In this document: positions 43,143 through 53,162 of the stretch, piece after piece
Layout of the letters: the number at the start of each line of letters is the position of its first letter
Position numbering within the stretch: the first letter of the stretch is position 1
Assembly (NCBI RefSeq): GCF_900312675.1
Contig: NZ_OMPC01000001.1
Location: 1,037,633-1,101,632, forward strand
Length of the DNA stretch: 64,000 nucleotides
DNA from: Aliivibrio sp. EL58
Lineage (GTDB): Bacteria > Pseudomonadota > Gammaproteobacteria > Enterobacterales > Vibrionaceae
Direction of reading: 5' to 3'
Position numbers and translations under genes: made by a program
The notes under the pieces: generated by a model
What the model was told of the DNA's origin: nothing
Database searches by the model: none
Seen by the model: only the letters and a program-made list of their open reading frames with translations

Positions 43143-45437
43143 ATGCGTCATGTTTTCAGTTTGAACTTATGGTTTGTTTTTTTAGCTTCATTTCTTTTTA
43201 CACCGTATTTATATGCAGAGCCAACACAAGAGATGTCTCGTCCTAAAATAGCTTTGGTACTTGCTGGTGGTGGTGCAAAAGGGGCGGCGCATATTGGCGT
43301 ATTAAAAGCGCTTGAAGAGTTAAATATACCCATAGATATTATTACAGGAACCAGTATGGGGGCGTATGTCGGTGGTCTTTATGCTACAGGAAAATCGGCC
43401 TCTGAGATTGAAGCGTATTTGCATACCGTTGATTGGTACAGTGGCTATCAAGATGAGGTCGGCAGAGAAGAGAAAAACAGCCGAGATAAAAAGTATGAAG
43501 ATAGATTTGCGATAAACCCATCGTTAGGAATAAGAAAAGAAGGCTTAAAATCACCAAAATCAGCGATTCAAGGACAGAATATGTTGAAGATTTTACGTGA
43601 AACCTCTGGTAACCCCGTATCTGTTGTATCGTTTGATGATTTTCCGATTCGCTACCGTTCAGTCGCGACCGATATTGTTTCAATGGAAGAGGTAGTTATC
43701 GACCATGGTTTATTGGTTGATGCAATGATGGCAAGCATGTCGGTTCCTGGTGCGTTACCACCTTATGAGGTTGAGACTAAGCTGCTTATCGATGGTGGCG
43801 TAACCAATAACATGCCCGTTGAGCTCGCAAAAGAGATGGGGGCGGATATTGTCATTGCGGTAGATATTAGCTCAAATTATATGACTAAAGAGCAGATAGG
43901 ATCGTTATTTGATGTGGCATCTCAATTAACTAACTTTATGGTTAAACGCAGTACTCAAGAGCAAGCGGAATTTTTAACAGATAAAGATATTTTATTGCAG
44001 CCTCGAGTTGGTGATATTGAAACGACTGATTTTTCAAGTATGCCGAGAGCGTATCAAGAGGGCTACGATACTGCAATGACACTGAAATCACGTCTGCAAT
44101 CTTTAGCGGTTACTCCTAACCAATATGCTCAATACAGGAACAAGATAAAGCAGCAATCAGCTAATGTTCGTTTAGCTCAAGGCACAATCATTGATAAGGT
44201 GGATGTTGAAAATCGTAGCCATTATGAGAGCTATAAATTAGAGCGTTTTATTCAATTTGAGCAAGGTTCACCGCTTAACAGTGATTATGTTGAAGACAAA
44301 ATTCACGCTTTATACGCAACCAATCGCTTTGAAACGATCACTTATTTAGTTGAAGAAGATAACAATGAAAATGTATTAAAAGTGACTGCAAAAGAGAAAG
44401 AGTGGGGGCCTAATTATTTAAATTTTCGTTTTTTCTTAGAAGAGGATTTTGATACGCACAGTCAATATGGTCTTGGTGCTTCAATTAATTTTACCGATTT
44501 AAACGATTATGGCGCCGAGTTACGCACAAATGTTGAATTAGGAACAGATAAGATATTTGATGCGACCATTCATTATCCTTTTTATTTAAATCATCACTTC
44601 TTTGTGCAATCAAACATGATGTATAGCGATAAAAAACGCTCAATATCGACAAGCAGTTTAGAAGATAAAGAGCCAAACAGCAGCATGAGTTTTTATCCTG
44701 TTAACCTTCGAGATTTTAACGTAGATGCTTTATTTGGTGTGGAAGCAACAAAAGATCAGCAGTTAAAAACTGGAATTTTATATGCCAAAGGAAGTCATGA
44801 ATTAACCGGACTGTCGGCGTATGGAAGAACGGAATATGAACGTTTAGGTGCAACGCTTGAATATAACTTTGATAGTTTAGACAGTATTTCATTGCCGACG
44901 CATGGTTCGTTAATAAATGCACGTTACCTATATGCATTCAATAAGGTAAATAGCCGAGATGTAGAAGGCTCTGATCATTCAGAACAATACATCGATGAAT
45001 TTACAGCAGAAGCGTTATTTGCCAGAAGCATTGAAAGACATACTTTCATTGGTAGTGCGGAATACGGAATAACAAACAGTGATGATTACTTGGTTCCAGT
45101 TAATCCGATTGAGCTTGGAGGGTTTAATCACTTATCAGGCTTGCCACGAAACAGTTTGATTGGTGCAAACAAAATTTATGGACGTCTCACTTATCGATAT
45201 CGTTGGTTTGAGAATGATTTAGGCATGTTTAAAACGGCGGTTTATTTGGGGGCATCAGCAGAATACGGTGGGTTATGGTCAATGAAATCAACAGACATTA
45301 GCTCTGCACCACTAATTTTTTCAGGCTCGTTGTTTGGAGGGATCGACACGCCAATTGGGCCGATTATTCTGTCTTATGGGCGAGCAGAAAACGGATTAGA
45401 TTCTGTGTATTTAATTGTGGGTAATACGCAGCAATAA
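43143..45437 (+). CDS. Patatin-like phospholipase with C-terminal barrel (type Vd-like)
   Basis: A 764-residue exported protein. Signal peptide about 1-26; patatin domain about 35-300 with the oxyanion loop LVLAGGGAKGAAHIGVLKAL, nucleophile Ser in GTSMGAYVGG (about Ser71) and the Asp of the dyad in LLIDGGVTNNMP. A POTRA-like segment (GTIIDKVDVENRSHYESYKL) lies at about 350-420, and a 16-strand BamA/FhaC-type barrel follows to the C-terminus. This is the order of the PlpD-type (type Vd) autotransporters, whose lipase faces the outside. The ATG at 43143 has AAGGA eight bases upstream; an ATG nine bases earlier overlaps that ribosome site. It stands alone. Confidence 0.88.
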   Translation: MRHVFSLNLWFVFLASFLFTPYLYAEPTQEMSRPKIALVLAGGGAKGAAHIGVLKALEELNIPIDIITGTSMGAYVGGLYATGKSASEIEAYLHTVDWYSGYQDEVGREEKNSRDKKYEDRFAINPSLGIRKEGLKSPKSAIQGQNMLKILRETSGNPVSVVSFDDFPIRYRSVATDIVSMEEVVIDHGLLVDAMMASMSVPGALPPYEVETKLLIDGGVTNNMPVELAKEMGADIVIAVDISSNYMTKEQIGSLFDVASQLTNFMVKRSTQEQAEFLTDKDILLQPRVGDIETTDFSSMPRAYQEGYDTAMTLKSRLQSLAVTPNQYAQYRNKIKQQSANVRLAQGTIIDKVDVENRSHYESYKLERFIQFEQGSPLNSDYVEDKIHALYATNRFETITYLVEEDNNENVLKVTAKEKEWGPNYLNFRFFLEEDFDTHSQYGLGASINFTDLNDYGAELRTNVELGTDKIFDATIHYPFYLNHHFFVQSNMMYSDKKRSISTSSLEDKEPNSSMSFYPVNLRDFNVDALFGVEATKDQQLKTGILYAKGSHELTGLSAYGRTEYERLGATLEYNFDSLDSISLPTHGSLINARYLYAFNKVNSRDVEGSDHSEQYIDEFTAEALFARSIERHTFIGSAEYGITNSDDYLVPVNPIELGGFNHLSGLPRNSLIGANKIYGRLTYRYRWFENDLGMFKTAVYLGASAEYGGLWSMKSTDISSAPLIFSGSLFGGIDTPIGPIILSYGRAENGLDSVYLIVGNTQQ

Positions 45438-45518
45438 ATAATCAATACTTGAAACATAAGAACATTAACGAAAGCTAAGGTACTATGTATTTACAAGGAT
45501 AGTTTATAAGGGATTATT

Positions 45519-46391
45519 GTGAGCTGGATATTATTTACGTTATTGGCGGCATTTAGCCAATCATGGCGCAATGCGTTTCAAAGCCGATTAAGCAAAGAGA
45601 TGAATGTGATTGGCGTGACGTTGTCACGATTCTTGTGGGCTGGTCCGTTAGCGGCGCTCTATCTGTTTGCTCTGTATAGTTATAACCCTGTCTCTATTCC
45701 TACGTTTACTTCGCATTCTTATCTCTACATTATTGGTGCATCCATCATGCAAATAGTAGCGACTGGACTGATGGTGGTGTTGTTTAAGCAGAAAAATTTT
45801 GCGATTGGTGCTGGTCTTGCAAAAAGTGAAGCGCCAGTTGCCGCGTTTTTAGGCGTTCTTTTCTTTGGTACTTCATTATCACTATTAGGATGGGCAGGCG
45901 TGGCAGTTGGAGCCATTGCGGTCTTTATGTTGAGTTGTCCTGATGGACTCCGTAGTCTCTCATTAAAAACAGCATTGATTGGACTCGCCTGCAGTACTTC
46001 TTTTGCCTTAACATCACTTTGGGTAAGAGAAGCAAGTCTTACCATCGACTTGCCTTTTCCACATCGTGCAGCTTGGGTACTGTTACTCGTTATTTTGTTG
46101 CAAACCGTATTACTTGTGGGTTATATGTTAGCCAAAGACCGTAAGACATTATACGCGATGTTTATCAAACCTAAATTGGTTGTTATGACTAGCATCGCAA
46201 GCTTTATTGGCTCACTTGGCTGGTTTAGCGCTATGTCTTTACAAACGGTTCCTCTTGTAAAAACGCTTGGACAAGTAGAGGTATTCTTTACCATGCTGAT
46301 CTCCCTCTTTTGGTTAAAAGAGGGGATTAAACGTAAAGACATGCTTGCCCTGCTATTAATTGCAATGGCTGCAGTATTGGTTATGTGGTAG
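45519..46391 (+). CDS. EamA-family drug/metabolite transporter
   Basis: A 290-residue inner-membrane protein with about ten hydrophobic helices in two EamA-like repeats (AFSQSWRNAFQSRLSKEM at the start; VLFFGTSLSLLGWAGVAVGA; then SFIGSLGWFSAMSLQTVPLV in the second half). It most likely exports a metabolite; the substrate is unknown. Start is GTG at 45519 with AAGGG six bases upstream. It is convergent with the EIIC-EAL gene; the 41 bases between them contain only a weak hairpin. Confidence 0.85.
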   Translation: MSWILFTLLAAFSQSWRNAFQSRLSKEMNVIGVTLSRFLWAGPLAALYLFALYSYNPVSIPTFTSHSYLYIIGASIMQIVATGLMVVLFKQKNFAIGAGLAKSEAPVAAFLGVLFFGTSLSLLGWAGVAVGAIAVFMLSCPDGLRSLSLKTALIGLACSTSFALTSLWVREASLTIDLPFPHRAAWVLLLVILLQTVLLVGYMLAKDRKTLYAMFIKPKLVVMTSIASFIGSLGWFSAMSLQTVPLVKTLGQVEVFFTMLISLFWLKEGIKRKDMLALLLIAMAAVLVMW

Positions 46392-46432
46392 ATAAGATTT
46401 TTTATCAATCACAGATGATTAATTACCCGTGA

Positions 46433-48511
46433 TTAAAACATCCCTTTTCTTTTTAATATCTGTTGGACAAATAAAAGAGGTTGAGGTTTGGCGATAAGAA
46501 AACCTTGAATTTTATCTACACCACAATTAGCAACAAATTGAAATTCCTCCTCAGTCTCAATTCCTTCGGCAACGACCTCACAATCGGCGATATGGCCCAT
46601 TTGAGCGATTAATTGATACAGTTGCTTTCCTTTTGGTGTTGATGCGCCGAGTAATAAAGAACGATCTAATTTTATCTTATCAAACGGGTATTGAAATAAA
46701 TGAGGAAATGAGGCGTAACCAGTTCCAAAATCATCCATTACGATTTTTATACCATATGCTTTTAAGGTTTTTAATGTATTCAATAAATGAGCATTACCAC
46801 TTAAAATAGCTTCTTCTGTAATTTCAACTTCTAACCATTGTGGCGGAACAGAAAAGTATTTTAGTCTATTAATAAAGTGTTCAGCAAAGTCGCCTTCTTC
46901 TATCGAAGCCACCGAGATATTAATCGCTACACGTTGTCCTTCTGATAGTTTCATTTTTTGCATATCAGTTAGCACTTTATCGATAACTAACTTATCGAGC
47001 ATAGGCATCATATTCAATAATTGGAAATCACTAATGAATGTTGGGGGACACAGATTTCCAGCACTGTCTTGATAACGTAATAAAGCTTCAAAGGATATAG
47101 CGTTGTTTTTTGTAACAGGTTGAAGCAGTTGATAATGCATTAGAAAGCCATCTCTATGAAGCATATGAGATATACGTTTTTGAGCAGAAGAATGCTTTAA
47201 ACTACTGGCTGCTGAGCTTCTAGCACTATTTAATAAACTTTGAAAAATTGATTTTTCTATCGCGGTATTAGTAATAGCCGATTTATGGTGTAGTGCATAT
47301 TTTCCTGCAAACGCGAGATAAAATGGGCGATAAACAAAGATACCAATGATAATAATCATTAGTTGTAATAACGAGCCTTCAACATTATTTCCCATAGCAA
47401 TGTAGCCACTGATTAGTGGTGGTGTCATCCAATCGACGATGTTCGATACCGGTGAGATGATACCTGAAAAAATAGCCATATATGTGATAAGAAAGCTGAG
47501 TATTGGTAGAGCAACGAATGGAACAATAAGCAATGGATTAAATATAATAGGTAAACCAAATAGCAGGATTTCATTGATATTGAAAAGCACCAAGGGTAAA
47601 GCCGCTAAGGCAAGCATGATGTGATTTTTTTCTTTAGAAAATAGCAGGACACATAATAATAAGCTTATGGTATTTCCTGAACCTCCCATAGACAAAAATG
47701 CATCATAGAATCCTTGATTGATGATATGTAAAGAGGCTTCTCCCGCAGTCCAATCTGCGATATTTTGTTGGGTTTCAGCATAGATAGTCTGTTTGATAGT
47801 AAACAGCATATTATGACCGTTAACGCCAATTGAGCCTAACAACCCTAGAACCGTTTGATAGATCAGCCCTCCAGAAAAGGTTAAAGGGTCGGCATTTATA
47901 TTCCCAATAAGTGCAGTAAAGTAATTGATACCTTTAACCATTATTTTAGATAGGAAGAAGGCAGAGCTAATAAAGATAAAAAAATGGAGAACATGCTTGA
48001 ATAGACGAGACGAAAAATCTAAAGATTGTGGTTCAAGTTGTTGTAAGTTGAAGCGGTAACAGTATAAATAAGTAATTGAAGCACTTAACAAGGCTAATAA
48101 TGGATTGTTAGGAAAGCTAAATGAAGCAGATAAACTACCACTTTCTATAGATAGTAAATAGAAAAGAACCACTGAATAAATGATAAATGACGCACTACTG
48201 AATGTTGTCTTGTGGGATAAATAGTACCCAGCAATAATACAAAATGAGAGAGGGTAAATATTGATCAGTAGATTTGATAAATGGAAAAAGAGGTTCGAAG
48301 CTTCTTTAAATTCCAATAGATTTAAAGAGTGCCCTAGAAGTACGGCGAATGCATTCGAAAGTGTTAAAGGGATCAATAACAGTGCAATGGCAGATAAGTC
48401 ATAAATATAAGAGTGAGAAGCAATATGACTAGTCTTAAATTTTTGATGTAATGAAGCTACAAATGTCAAAAATGCATTATTTATAAAACTTGGATTTAGG
48501 TTTGCCTTCAA
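46433..48511 (-). CDS. PTS EIIC-like membrane domain fused to EAL phosphodiesterase
   Basis: A 692-residue protein. Residues about 30-410 form a lactose/cellobiose-type EIIC transporter domain (GLLGSIGVNGHNMLF, FLSMGGSGNTISLL, NEILLFGLPIIFNPLLIVPF). Residues about 450-692 form an EAL domain with every catalytic element in place: EALLR at 475, NISVAS, LEVEITEEAI, MDDFGTGYAS, KLDRSLL, AEGIET and IQGFLIAKP. It should degrade c-di-GMP, with the EIIC part acting as the membrane sensor of a sugar or of PTS activity. No EIIA or EIIB genes lie nearby. Start is TTG at 48511 with a weak GGAATT ribosome site; no in-frame ATG is available close by. Confidence 0.88.
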   Translation of the reverse strand: MKANLNPSFINNAFLTFVASLHQKFKTSHIASHSYIYDLSAIALLLIPLTLSNAFAVLLGHSLNLLEFKEASNLFFHLSNLLINIYPLSFCIIAGYYLSHKTTFSSASFIIYSVVLFYLLSIESGSLSASFSFPNNPLLALLSASITYLYCYRFNLQQLEPQSLDFSSRLFKHVLHFFIFISSAFFLSKIMVKGINYFTALIGNINADPLTFSGGLIYQTVLGLLGSIGVNGHNMLFTIKQTIYAETQQNIADWTAGEASLHIINQGFYDAFLSMGGSGNTISLLLCVLLFSKEKNHIMLALAALPLVLFNINEILLFGLPIIFNPLLIVPFVALPILSFLITYMAIFSGIISPVSNIVDWMTPPLISGYIAMGNNVEGSLLQLMIIIIGIFVYRPFYLAFAGKYALHHKSAITNTAIEKSIFQSLLNSARSSAASSLKHSSAQKRISHMLHRDGFLMHYQLLQPVTKNNAISFEALLRYQDSAGNLCPPTFISDFQLLNMMPMLDKLVIDKVLTDMQKMKLSEGQRVAINISVASIEEGDFAEHFINRLKYFSVPPQWLEVEITEEAILSGNAHLLNTLKTLKAYGIKIVMDDFGTGYASFPHLFQYPFDKIKLDRSLLLGASTPKGKQLYQLIAQMGHIADCEVVAEGIETEEEFQFVANCGVDKIQGFLIAKPQPLLFVQQILKRKGMF

Positions 48512-48842
48512 ATGAAATAATTCCAGTAGAAGATAACATCGTATAACTGAATCTATAAGAAATCAGTAAGCCATTGTCGATGTAATCAGTAGCCAATAAA
48601 AGAGTAAAATTCACTTATCATTATTTGTGCTTTTTTAAAAGCGGCGAATTCTTACATAGAGATTAGCAGGTTACTAGCTTTTGTTTGTGCTCTCAGTCAT
48701 TTTTTTCATAAATTGTTCAGTGTGCCGACCATACTATCTTATTGATTATTTGTATGTTTTTTGCTTAAAAAAAAGGCGAACCTATAGGTCCGCCATTATT
48801 CAGCTGTATTTTTGTTCTAACTTTTCATTTTAAGTTAGCTGA
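48512..48842. other. Intergenic region between the EIIC-EAL and gcvP genes
   Basis: 331 AT-rich bases. The gcvP end has its terminator (48767-48794). The rest upstream of the EIIC-EAL gene must hold its promoter, but no convincing box pair or structured RNA was found. Confidence 0.5.
48767..48794 (-). terminator. Intrinsic terminator of gcvHP
   Basis: On the minus strand GGCGGACC-TATA-GGTTCGCC (one mismatch) is followed by an eight-T run. Confidence 0.88.
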
Positions 48843-51710
48843 TTACTCTTCATAGTTCTCAATGCTTGGGCAAGAACAAATCAAGTTACGGTCGCCAAAT
48901 ACGTTATCTACACGGTTAACGGTAGGCCAGTATTTAGAAGCTTTTGCTTGAGTTGATGGGAAACACGCCACTTCACGAGTATATGGATGATCCCACTCAT
49001 TAGACATTAGATCCACTTGAGTATGCGGTGCATTCACTAATGGGTTATTGTCTAATGGCCATTCGCCTTGTTGAACTTTGTTCATCTCTTCACGAATCGT
49101 AATCATTGCATCACAGAAGCGATCAAGCTCTGCTAAGTCTTCAGATTCTGTTGGCTCAATCATTAACGTACCCGCAACTGGGAACGACATGGTTGGCGCA
49201 TGGAAACCAAAATCCATTAAACGTTTTGCAATGTCTTCTTCACTAATACCTGTTGCTTCTTTAAGCGGACGGATATCAATAATACACTCGTGCGCGATGC
49301 GACCATTTGTACCACGGTACAGAACAGGGTAGTGAGGACGTAGACGCTCCATCACGTAGTTCGCATTCAGGATTGCCACTTTAGTCGCTTCAGTCAGACC
49401 CATTTCTCCCATCATCGCAATGTATGCCCATGAGATAGGAAGAATAGAGGCACTGCCTAGATCCGCTGCAGAAACTGCGTAATCTGAACCTTGAACACCG
49501 TTTTCTGTGTGACCAGGTAGGAAAGGCGCTAGGTGAGATTTAACACCGATAGGACCCATGCCTGGACCACCGCCACCGTGTGGAATACAGAAAGTTTTGT
49601 GTAAGTTTAGGTGAGAGACATCAGAACCAATGAAACCAGGGCTTGTTAAACCAACCTGTGCGTTCATGTTGGCACCATCAAGATATACTTGACCGCCTGC
49701 TTCATGAACCATGTCGCATACTTCGCGTACTTGCTCTTCATATACACCGTGTGTAGAAGGGTAAGTGATCATGATGCTTGATAGGTTTTCTTGGTGCTTA
49801 GCGATTTTTTCAGCTAAATCGATCATGTCGATGTTACCGTTGTCATCACATTTCACCACAACCACTTTCATTGACACCATTGATGCCGTCGCTGGGTTAG
49901 TTCCGTGCGCTGAGCTTGGAATTAGACATACATTACGTTGACCTTCACCACGGCTTTGGTGGTAACGCTGAATTGCAATTAAGCCAGCATATTCACCAGA
50001 CGCACCAGAGTTAGGTTGTAGAGAGAAGTCATCATAGCCTGTGATTTCACATAGCATTGATTTTAATGACGTTGATAGTGTGGTGTAGCCTGCTGCTTGG
50101 TTTAATGGTGCGAATGGGTGAATACCACCAAACTCAGGCCATGTTACCGGAAGCATTTCAGCTACAGCGTTTAACTTCATCGTACATGAGCCCAGTGGGA
50201 TCATACCGTGAGTTAATGAGAAATCTTTGTTTTCCAGTTTTTTCAAGTAACGCAGCATTTGTGTTTCGCTGTGGTGCGTGTTGAACACTGGGTGGGTTAA
50301 GAATGAAGAAGTACGACGACACGTTTCAGGGATAGCAGCAAACTCATCTGCACCGACTTCATTAGAAAGCGTATCACACTCTGCATTATCAACACCAAAT
50401 ACAGTTAGTAGTGCAACTAAATCAGAAACCGTGGTGGTTTCATCAAAGCTAATACCAAGCTCAGTATCAAATTTACGTAAATTGATGCTTGCTGCTAATG
50501 CTTTGGTGTAAAGAATGTCTGTCTGCTGTTCAGTTTTAACTGTTAACGTATCAAAGAAGCTCTGATGTGTTAATTCAAACCCTGCAGATTGCAATGCTTT
50601 TGCAACGATAGCCGTGAAGTGGTGTACACGACGAGCAATAGTTTTTAAGCCTTCTGGGCCGTGATAAACCGCGTAGAAAGAGGCCATGTTTGCAAGCAAT
50701 GCTTGTGCAGTACAAATGTTTGATGTCGCTTTCTCACGACGAATGTGCTGCTCACGTGTTTGCATTGCCATACGCAGTGCTTGGTTGCCTTTTGAATCAA
50801 CCGATACACCAATAATTCGGCCTGGCATTGAGCGTTTTAGCTTTTCGCGCGTTGCCATGAATGCCGCGTGCGGACCACCGTATCCCATTGGGACACCAAA
50901 GCGCTGTGCACTACCAATCGCAATATCTGCACCCATTTCACCAACAGGTTTAAGCAGCACAGAAGCAAGAAGATCAGTGGCAACAACAACTAAGGTTTTT
51001 TTCGCTTGAGCTTGTTCAATCAGTGTTGATAAATCTTTTACTTCACCCGTTGTGCCAGGGTATTGAAGTAGAGCACCAAACACATCATGTGAATCTAAGT
51101 TTGAGTCAGTATCAACAACAACGTCAAAACCGATGAATTCGGCACGAGTCTTAATCACCGCTAGTGTTTGTGGGTGAACATCGTCTGCCACAAAGAAGGT
51201 GTTACTCTTGCTCTTTCCACCGCGTTTACATAGCGTCATTGCTTCTGCTGCTGCGGTAGCTTCATCAAGCAAAGATGCGTTCGCGATGTCAAGACCGGTT
51301 AAATCCATTACCATTTGTTGGTAGTTTAGTAGAGCTTCTAAACGACCTTGAGATATCTCAGGTTGGTAAGGCGTATACGCTGTATACCAACCTGGATTTT
51401 CTAATACATTACGCAAAATCACATTCGGAGTGTGCGTATTGTAATAACCTTGGCCGATGTAGCTTGTATTGAGCGTGTTTTGTTGAGCGATCTGTTTTAA
51501 CTCAGCAAGCATGGCATTTTCAGAAAGGCCGTGAGGTAACTGCATTGGCTGAGGTAAACGAATTGAGCTTGGTACGGTTTCTTCGATTAATTTTTCTAGT
51601 GTTTCAGCGCCAACCGTATTGAGCATATGTTGATGCTGTGAAGAAGCGGGACCATTGTGGCGACGAATAAATTCGTTATCCGTGCCTAATTGTTGAAGAA
51701 GCTGACTCAT
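48843..51710 (-). CDS. gcvP: Glycine decarboxylase GcvP (P-protein)
   Basis: A 955-residue PLP enzyme, the decarboxylating subunit of the glycine cleavage system. The N-terminal half starts [20 protein letters not shown] and the C-terminal half holds the PLP lysine in [17 protein letters not shown], near residue 705. [30 protein letters not shown] and [11 protein letters not shown] are conserved family patches. Length matches E. coli GcvP (957). It passes the aminomethyl group to lipoylated GcvH, encoded 23 bases upstream, and ends in a terminator. Confidence 0.97.
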   Translation of the reverse strand: MSQLLQQLGTDNEFIRRHNGPASSQHQHMLNTVGAETLEKLIEETVPSSIRLPQPMQLPHGLSENAMLAELKQIAQQNTLNTSYIGQGYYNTHTPNVILRNVLENPGWYTAYTPYQPEISQGRLEALLNYQQMVMDLTGLDIANASLLDEATAAAEAMTLCKRGGKSKSNTFFVADDVHPQTLAVIKTRAEFIGFDVVVDTDSNLDSHDVFGALLQYPGTTGEVKDLSTLIEQAQAKKTLVVVATDLLASVLLKPVGEMGADIAIGSAQRFGVPMGYGGPHAAFMATREKLKRSMPGRIIGVSVDSKGNQALRMAMQTREQHIRREKATSNICTAQALLANMASFYAVYHGPEGLKTIARRVHHFTAIVAKALQSAGFELTHQSFFDTLTVKTEQQTDILYTKALAASINLRKFDTELGISFDETTTVSDLVALLTVFGVDNAECDTLSNEVGADEFAAIPETCRRTSSFLTHPVFNTHHSETQMLRYLKKLENKDFSLTHGMIPLGSCTMKLNAVAEMLPVTWPEFGGIHPFAPLNQAAGYTTLSTSLKSMLCEITGYDDFSLQPNSGASGEYAGLIAIQRYHQSRGEGQRNVCLIPSSAHGTNPATASMVSMKVVVVKCDDNGNIDMIDLAEKIAKHQENLSSIMITYPSTHGVYEEQVREVCDMVHEAGGQVYLDGANMNAQVGLTSPGFIGSDVSHLNLHKTFCIPHGGGGPGMGPIGVKSHLAPFLPGHTENGVQGSDYAVSAADLGSASILPISWAYIAMMGEMGLTEATKVAILNANYVMERLRPHYPVLYRGTNGRIAHECIIDIRPLKEATGISEEDIAKRLMDFGFHAPTMSFPVAGTLMIEPTESEDLAELDRFCDAMITIREEMNKVQQGEWPLDNNPLVNAPHTQVDLMSNEWDHPYTREVACFPSTQAKASKYWPTVNRVDNVFGDRNLICSCPSIENYEE

Positions 51711-51733
51711 GATCTTAATCCTTTAAATTATTT

Positions 51734-52114
51734 TTATTCTTCTTCGATGCTTTCAAGGTATTGATCGCCAGGAATTAGGCTTTCTAATTGACCTTCATCA
51801 GACAGTTTAATTTTAGCAATCCAACCACCTTCATACGGTTCTTCGTTAACAAGCTCTGGGCTGTCTTCAAGTTCTTCATTAATTTCAACAATCACACCAG
51901 AAACAGGTGCGTAGATGTCTGAAGCTGCTTTAACAGATTCAACCAAAGAGAAGTTTTCTTCTGCTGTTACTTCGTCGTCTACCTCTGGTAAGTCAACAAA
52001 TACAACATCACCAAGCAGGCCTTGAGCGTGGTTTGAGATACCAACCGTTACAGTGCCGTCGCCATTTTCACGTACCCATTCGTGGCTTGCTGTAAATTTA
52101 AGATCTTTTTCCAT
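51734..52114 (-). CDS. gcvH: Glycine cleavage H-protein GcvH
   Basis: A 126-residue lipoyl carrier. The lipoylated residue is Lys62 in [36 protein letters not shown] and the C-terminal [13 protein letters not shown] are typical. The long frame continues upstream, but the ATG at 52114 has GGAGAAG and matches the family N-terminus. First gene of the gcvHP unit, divergent from the XRE regulator and gcvT. The usual glyA neighbour is missing. Confidence 0.96.
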   Translation of the reverse strand: MEKDLKFTASHEWVRENGDGTVTVGISNHAQGLLGDVVFVDLPEVDDEVTAEENFSLVESVKAASDIYAPVSGVIVEINEELEDSPELVNEEPYEGGWIAKIKLSDEGQLESLIPGDQYLESIEEE

Positions 52115-52435
52115 GATACTTCTCCAGTGTGAATTGTTTTTTAGCAAATGCTTTTAGCCATATGCTTTCAGCAAATTAGTATTAAACGAAATTATATTAG
52201 TCGAACTCAGGAAGGTGTTATCTGTATTAATAACGACCATCGCATTACATTAGCTAAACATACAAGTGTGAAATGCAACATTCAACCATCGAGTTTCCAA
52301 TAAGAAACTTTGTTTCCCATTTTGCTACCTAGCGCACTCTTTCAGCATTCTTGTTGCTTTTTATCTCGCAATTTTCCGCCGATAAGATGAGTATTACAGA
52401 GGTTGATTGAATACTTAATGAGCAAGGAGCGCCGT
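52115..52435. other. Divergent region between gcvH and the XRE-gcvT unit
   Basis: 321 bases expected to hold the promoters of both units. I looked for the paired GGAGAG-type cores of a glycine riboswitch on both strands and saw none. A near-repeat AAATGCTTTTAGCCATATGCTTTCAGCAAAT lies next to gcvH; quoted in part as AAATGCTTTTAGCC and ATGCTTTCAGC, 14 bases apart. No clear -35/-10 pair was found. Confidence 0.45.
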
Positions 52436-53065
52436 TTGAGTAAGCCTCAAAATGCAATGGCAGAAGCAAAAATCGTCAAAATAGAGAAAAATAACGAAGA
52501 GCAACCGATTGCTCCGCTTGATCTTGGAAAAAGATTAAAAGACATCCGTATTCAACTTGGACTCACTCTTGAAGAGGCAAGTAAGCGCACGGGTCTTGCG
52601 CGTTCAACGCTTTCAAAAATAGAAAACGAACAGATCTCACCCACATTTCAAGCATTACAAAAACTCGCAAGTGGGTTGGATATCGCCATACCTCAAATAT
52701 TTGAGCCGCCGAAACAAAAAGGGGCGGTAGGGCGTCGAGATATTACGCTTTCGCAACAAGGTAAGCCTCACCCAACGGCTACATATGAGCATGAATTGTT
52801 AGCAACTCAATTGTCTAATAAAAGGATGATGCCATTTAAGAGCCGTATTCGTGCGAGAGACTTTGATGCTTATGCTGAATGGGTGCGTCATGACGGAGAA
52901 GAATTTTTATTGGTTCTAGAAGGTGAAGTCTGTTTTTACAGCGAATTCTACGAGCCGGTTAATTTAGCAATAGGGGACAGTGTTTATTACGATGCAAGTA
53001 TGGGACACGTACTTATATCGATTAGTGAGGAAGACGCTCATATCCTCTGGGTTACAGCAAAGTAA
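52436..53065 (+). CDS. XRE-family regulator with C-terminal cupin domain
   Basis: A 209-residue regulator. The helix-turn-helix is at about 35-80 (LGKRLKDIRIQLGLTLEEAS then TGLARSTLSKIENEQISP); a cupin sensor fold follows at about 130-205 (GEEFLLVLEGEVCFYSE, LAIGDSVYYDASMGHVL). Proteins of this layout often bind a small metabolite. The start is taken as the TTG at 52436 because AAGGAG lies six bases before it; in-frame TTG 52403 and ATG 52418 lack such a site. About 100 bases upstream of gcvT and in the same direction, it probably regulates glycine cleavage genes. Confidence 0.85.
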   Translation: MSKPQNAMAEAKIVKIEKNNEEQPIAPLDLGKRLKDIRIQLGLTLEEASKRTGLARSTLSKIENEQISPTFQALQKLASGLDIAIPQIFEPPKQKGAVGRRDITLSQQGKPHPTATYEHELLATQLSNKRMMPFKSRIRARDFDAYAEWVRHDGEEFLLVLEGEVCFYSEFYEPVNLAIGDSVYYDASMGHVLISISEEDAHILWVTAK

Positions 53066-53162
53066 TGCGTAGCTAAAAACACAATCCACTATTTTATTAG
53101 AAACCTAGATCCCAAGAATAACCGATACACTTAGCCAATATCAGGCAAATGGAGAAAGAAGA

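Noticed and set aside
46392..46432. Terminator between the DMT transporter and the EIIC-EAL gene
   Set aside because: Only a six-base AATCAC / GTGATT pairing with a long loop and no T-run.
52115..52435. Glycine riboswitch in front of gcv genes
   Set aside because: The expected tandem aptamer cores were not seen on either strand; a covariance-model scan would be needed to exclude a divergent one.
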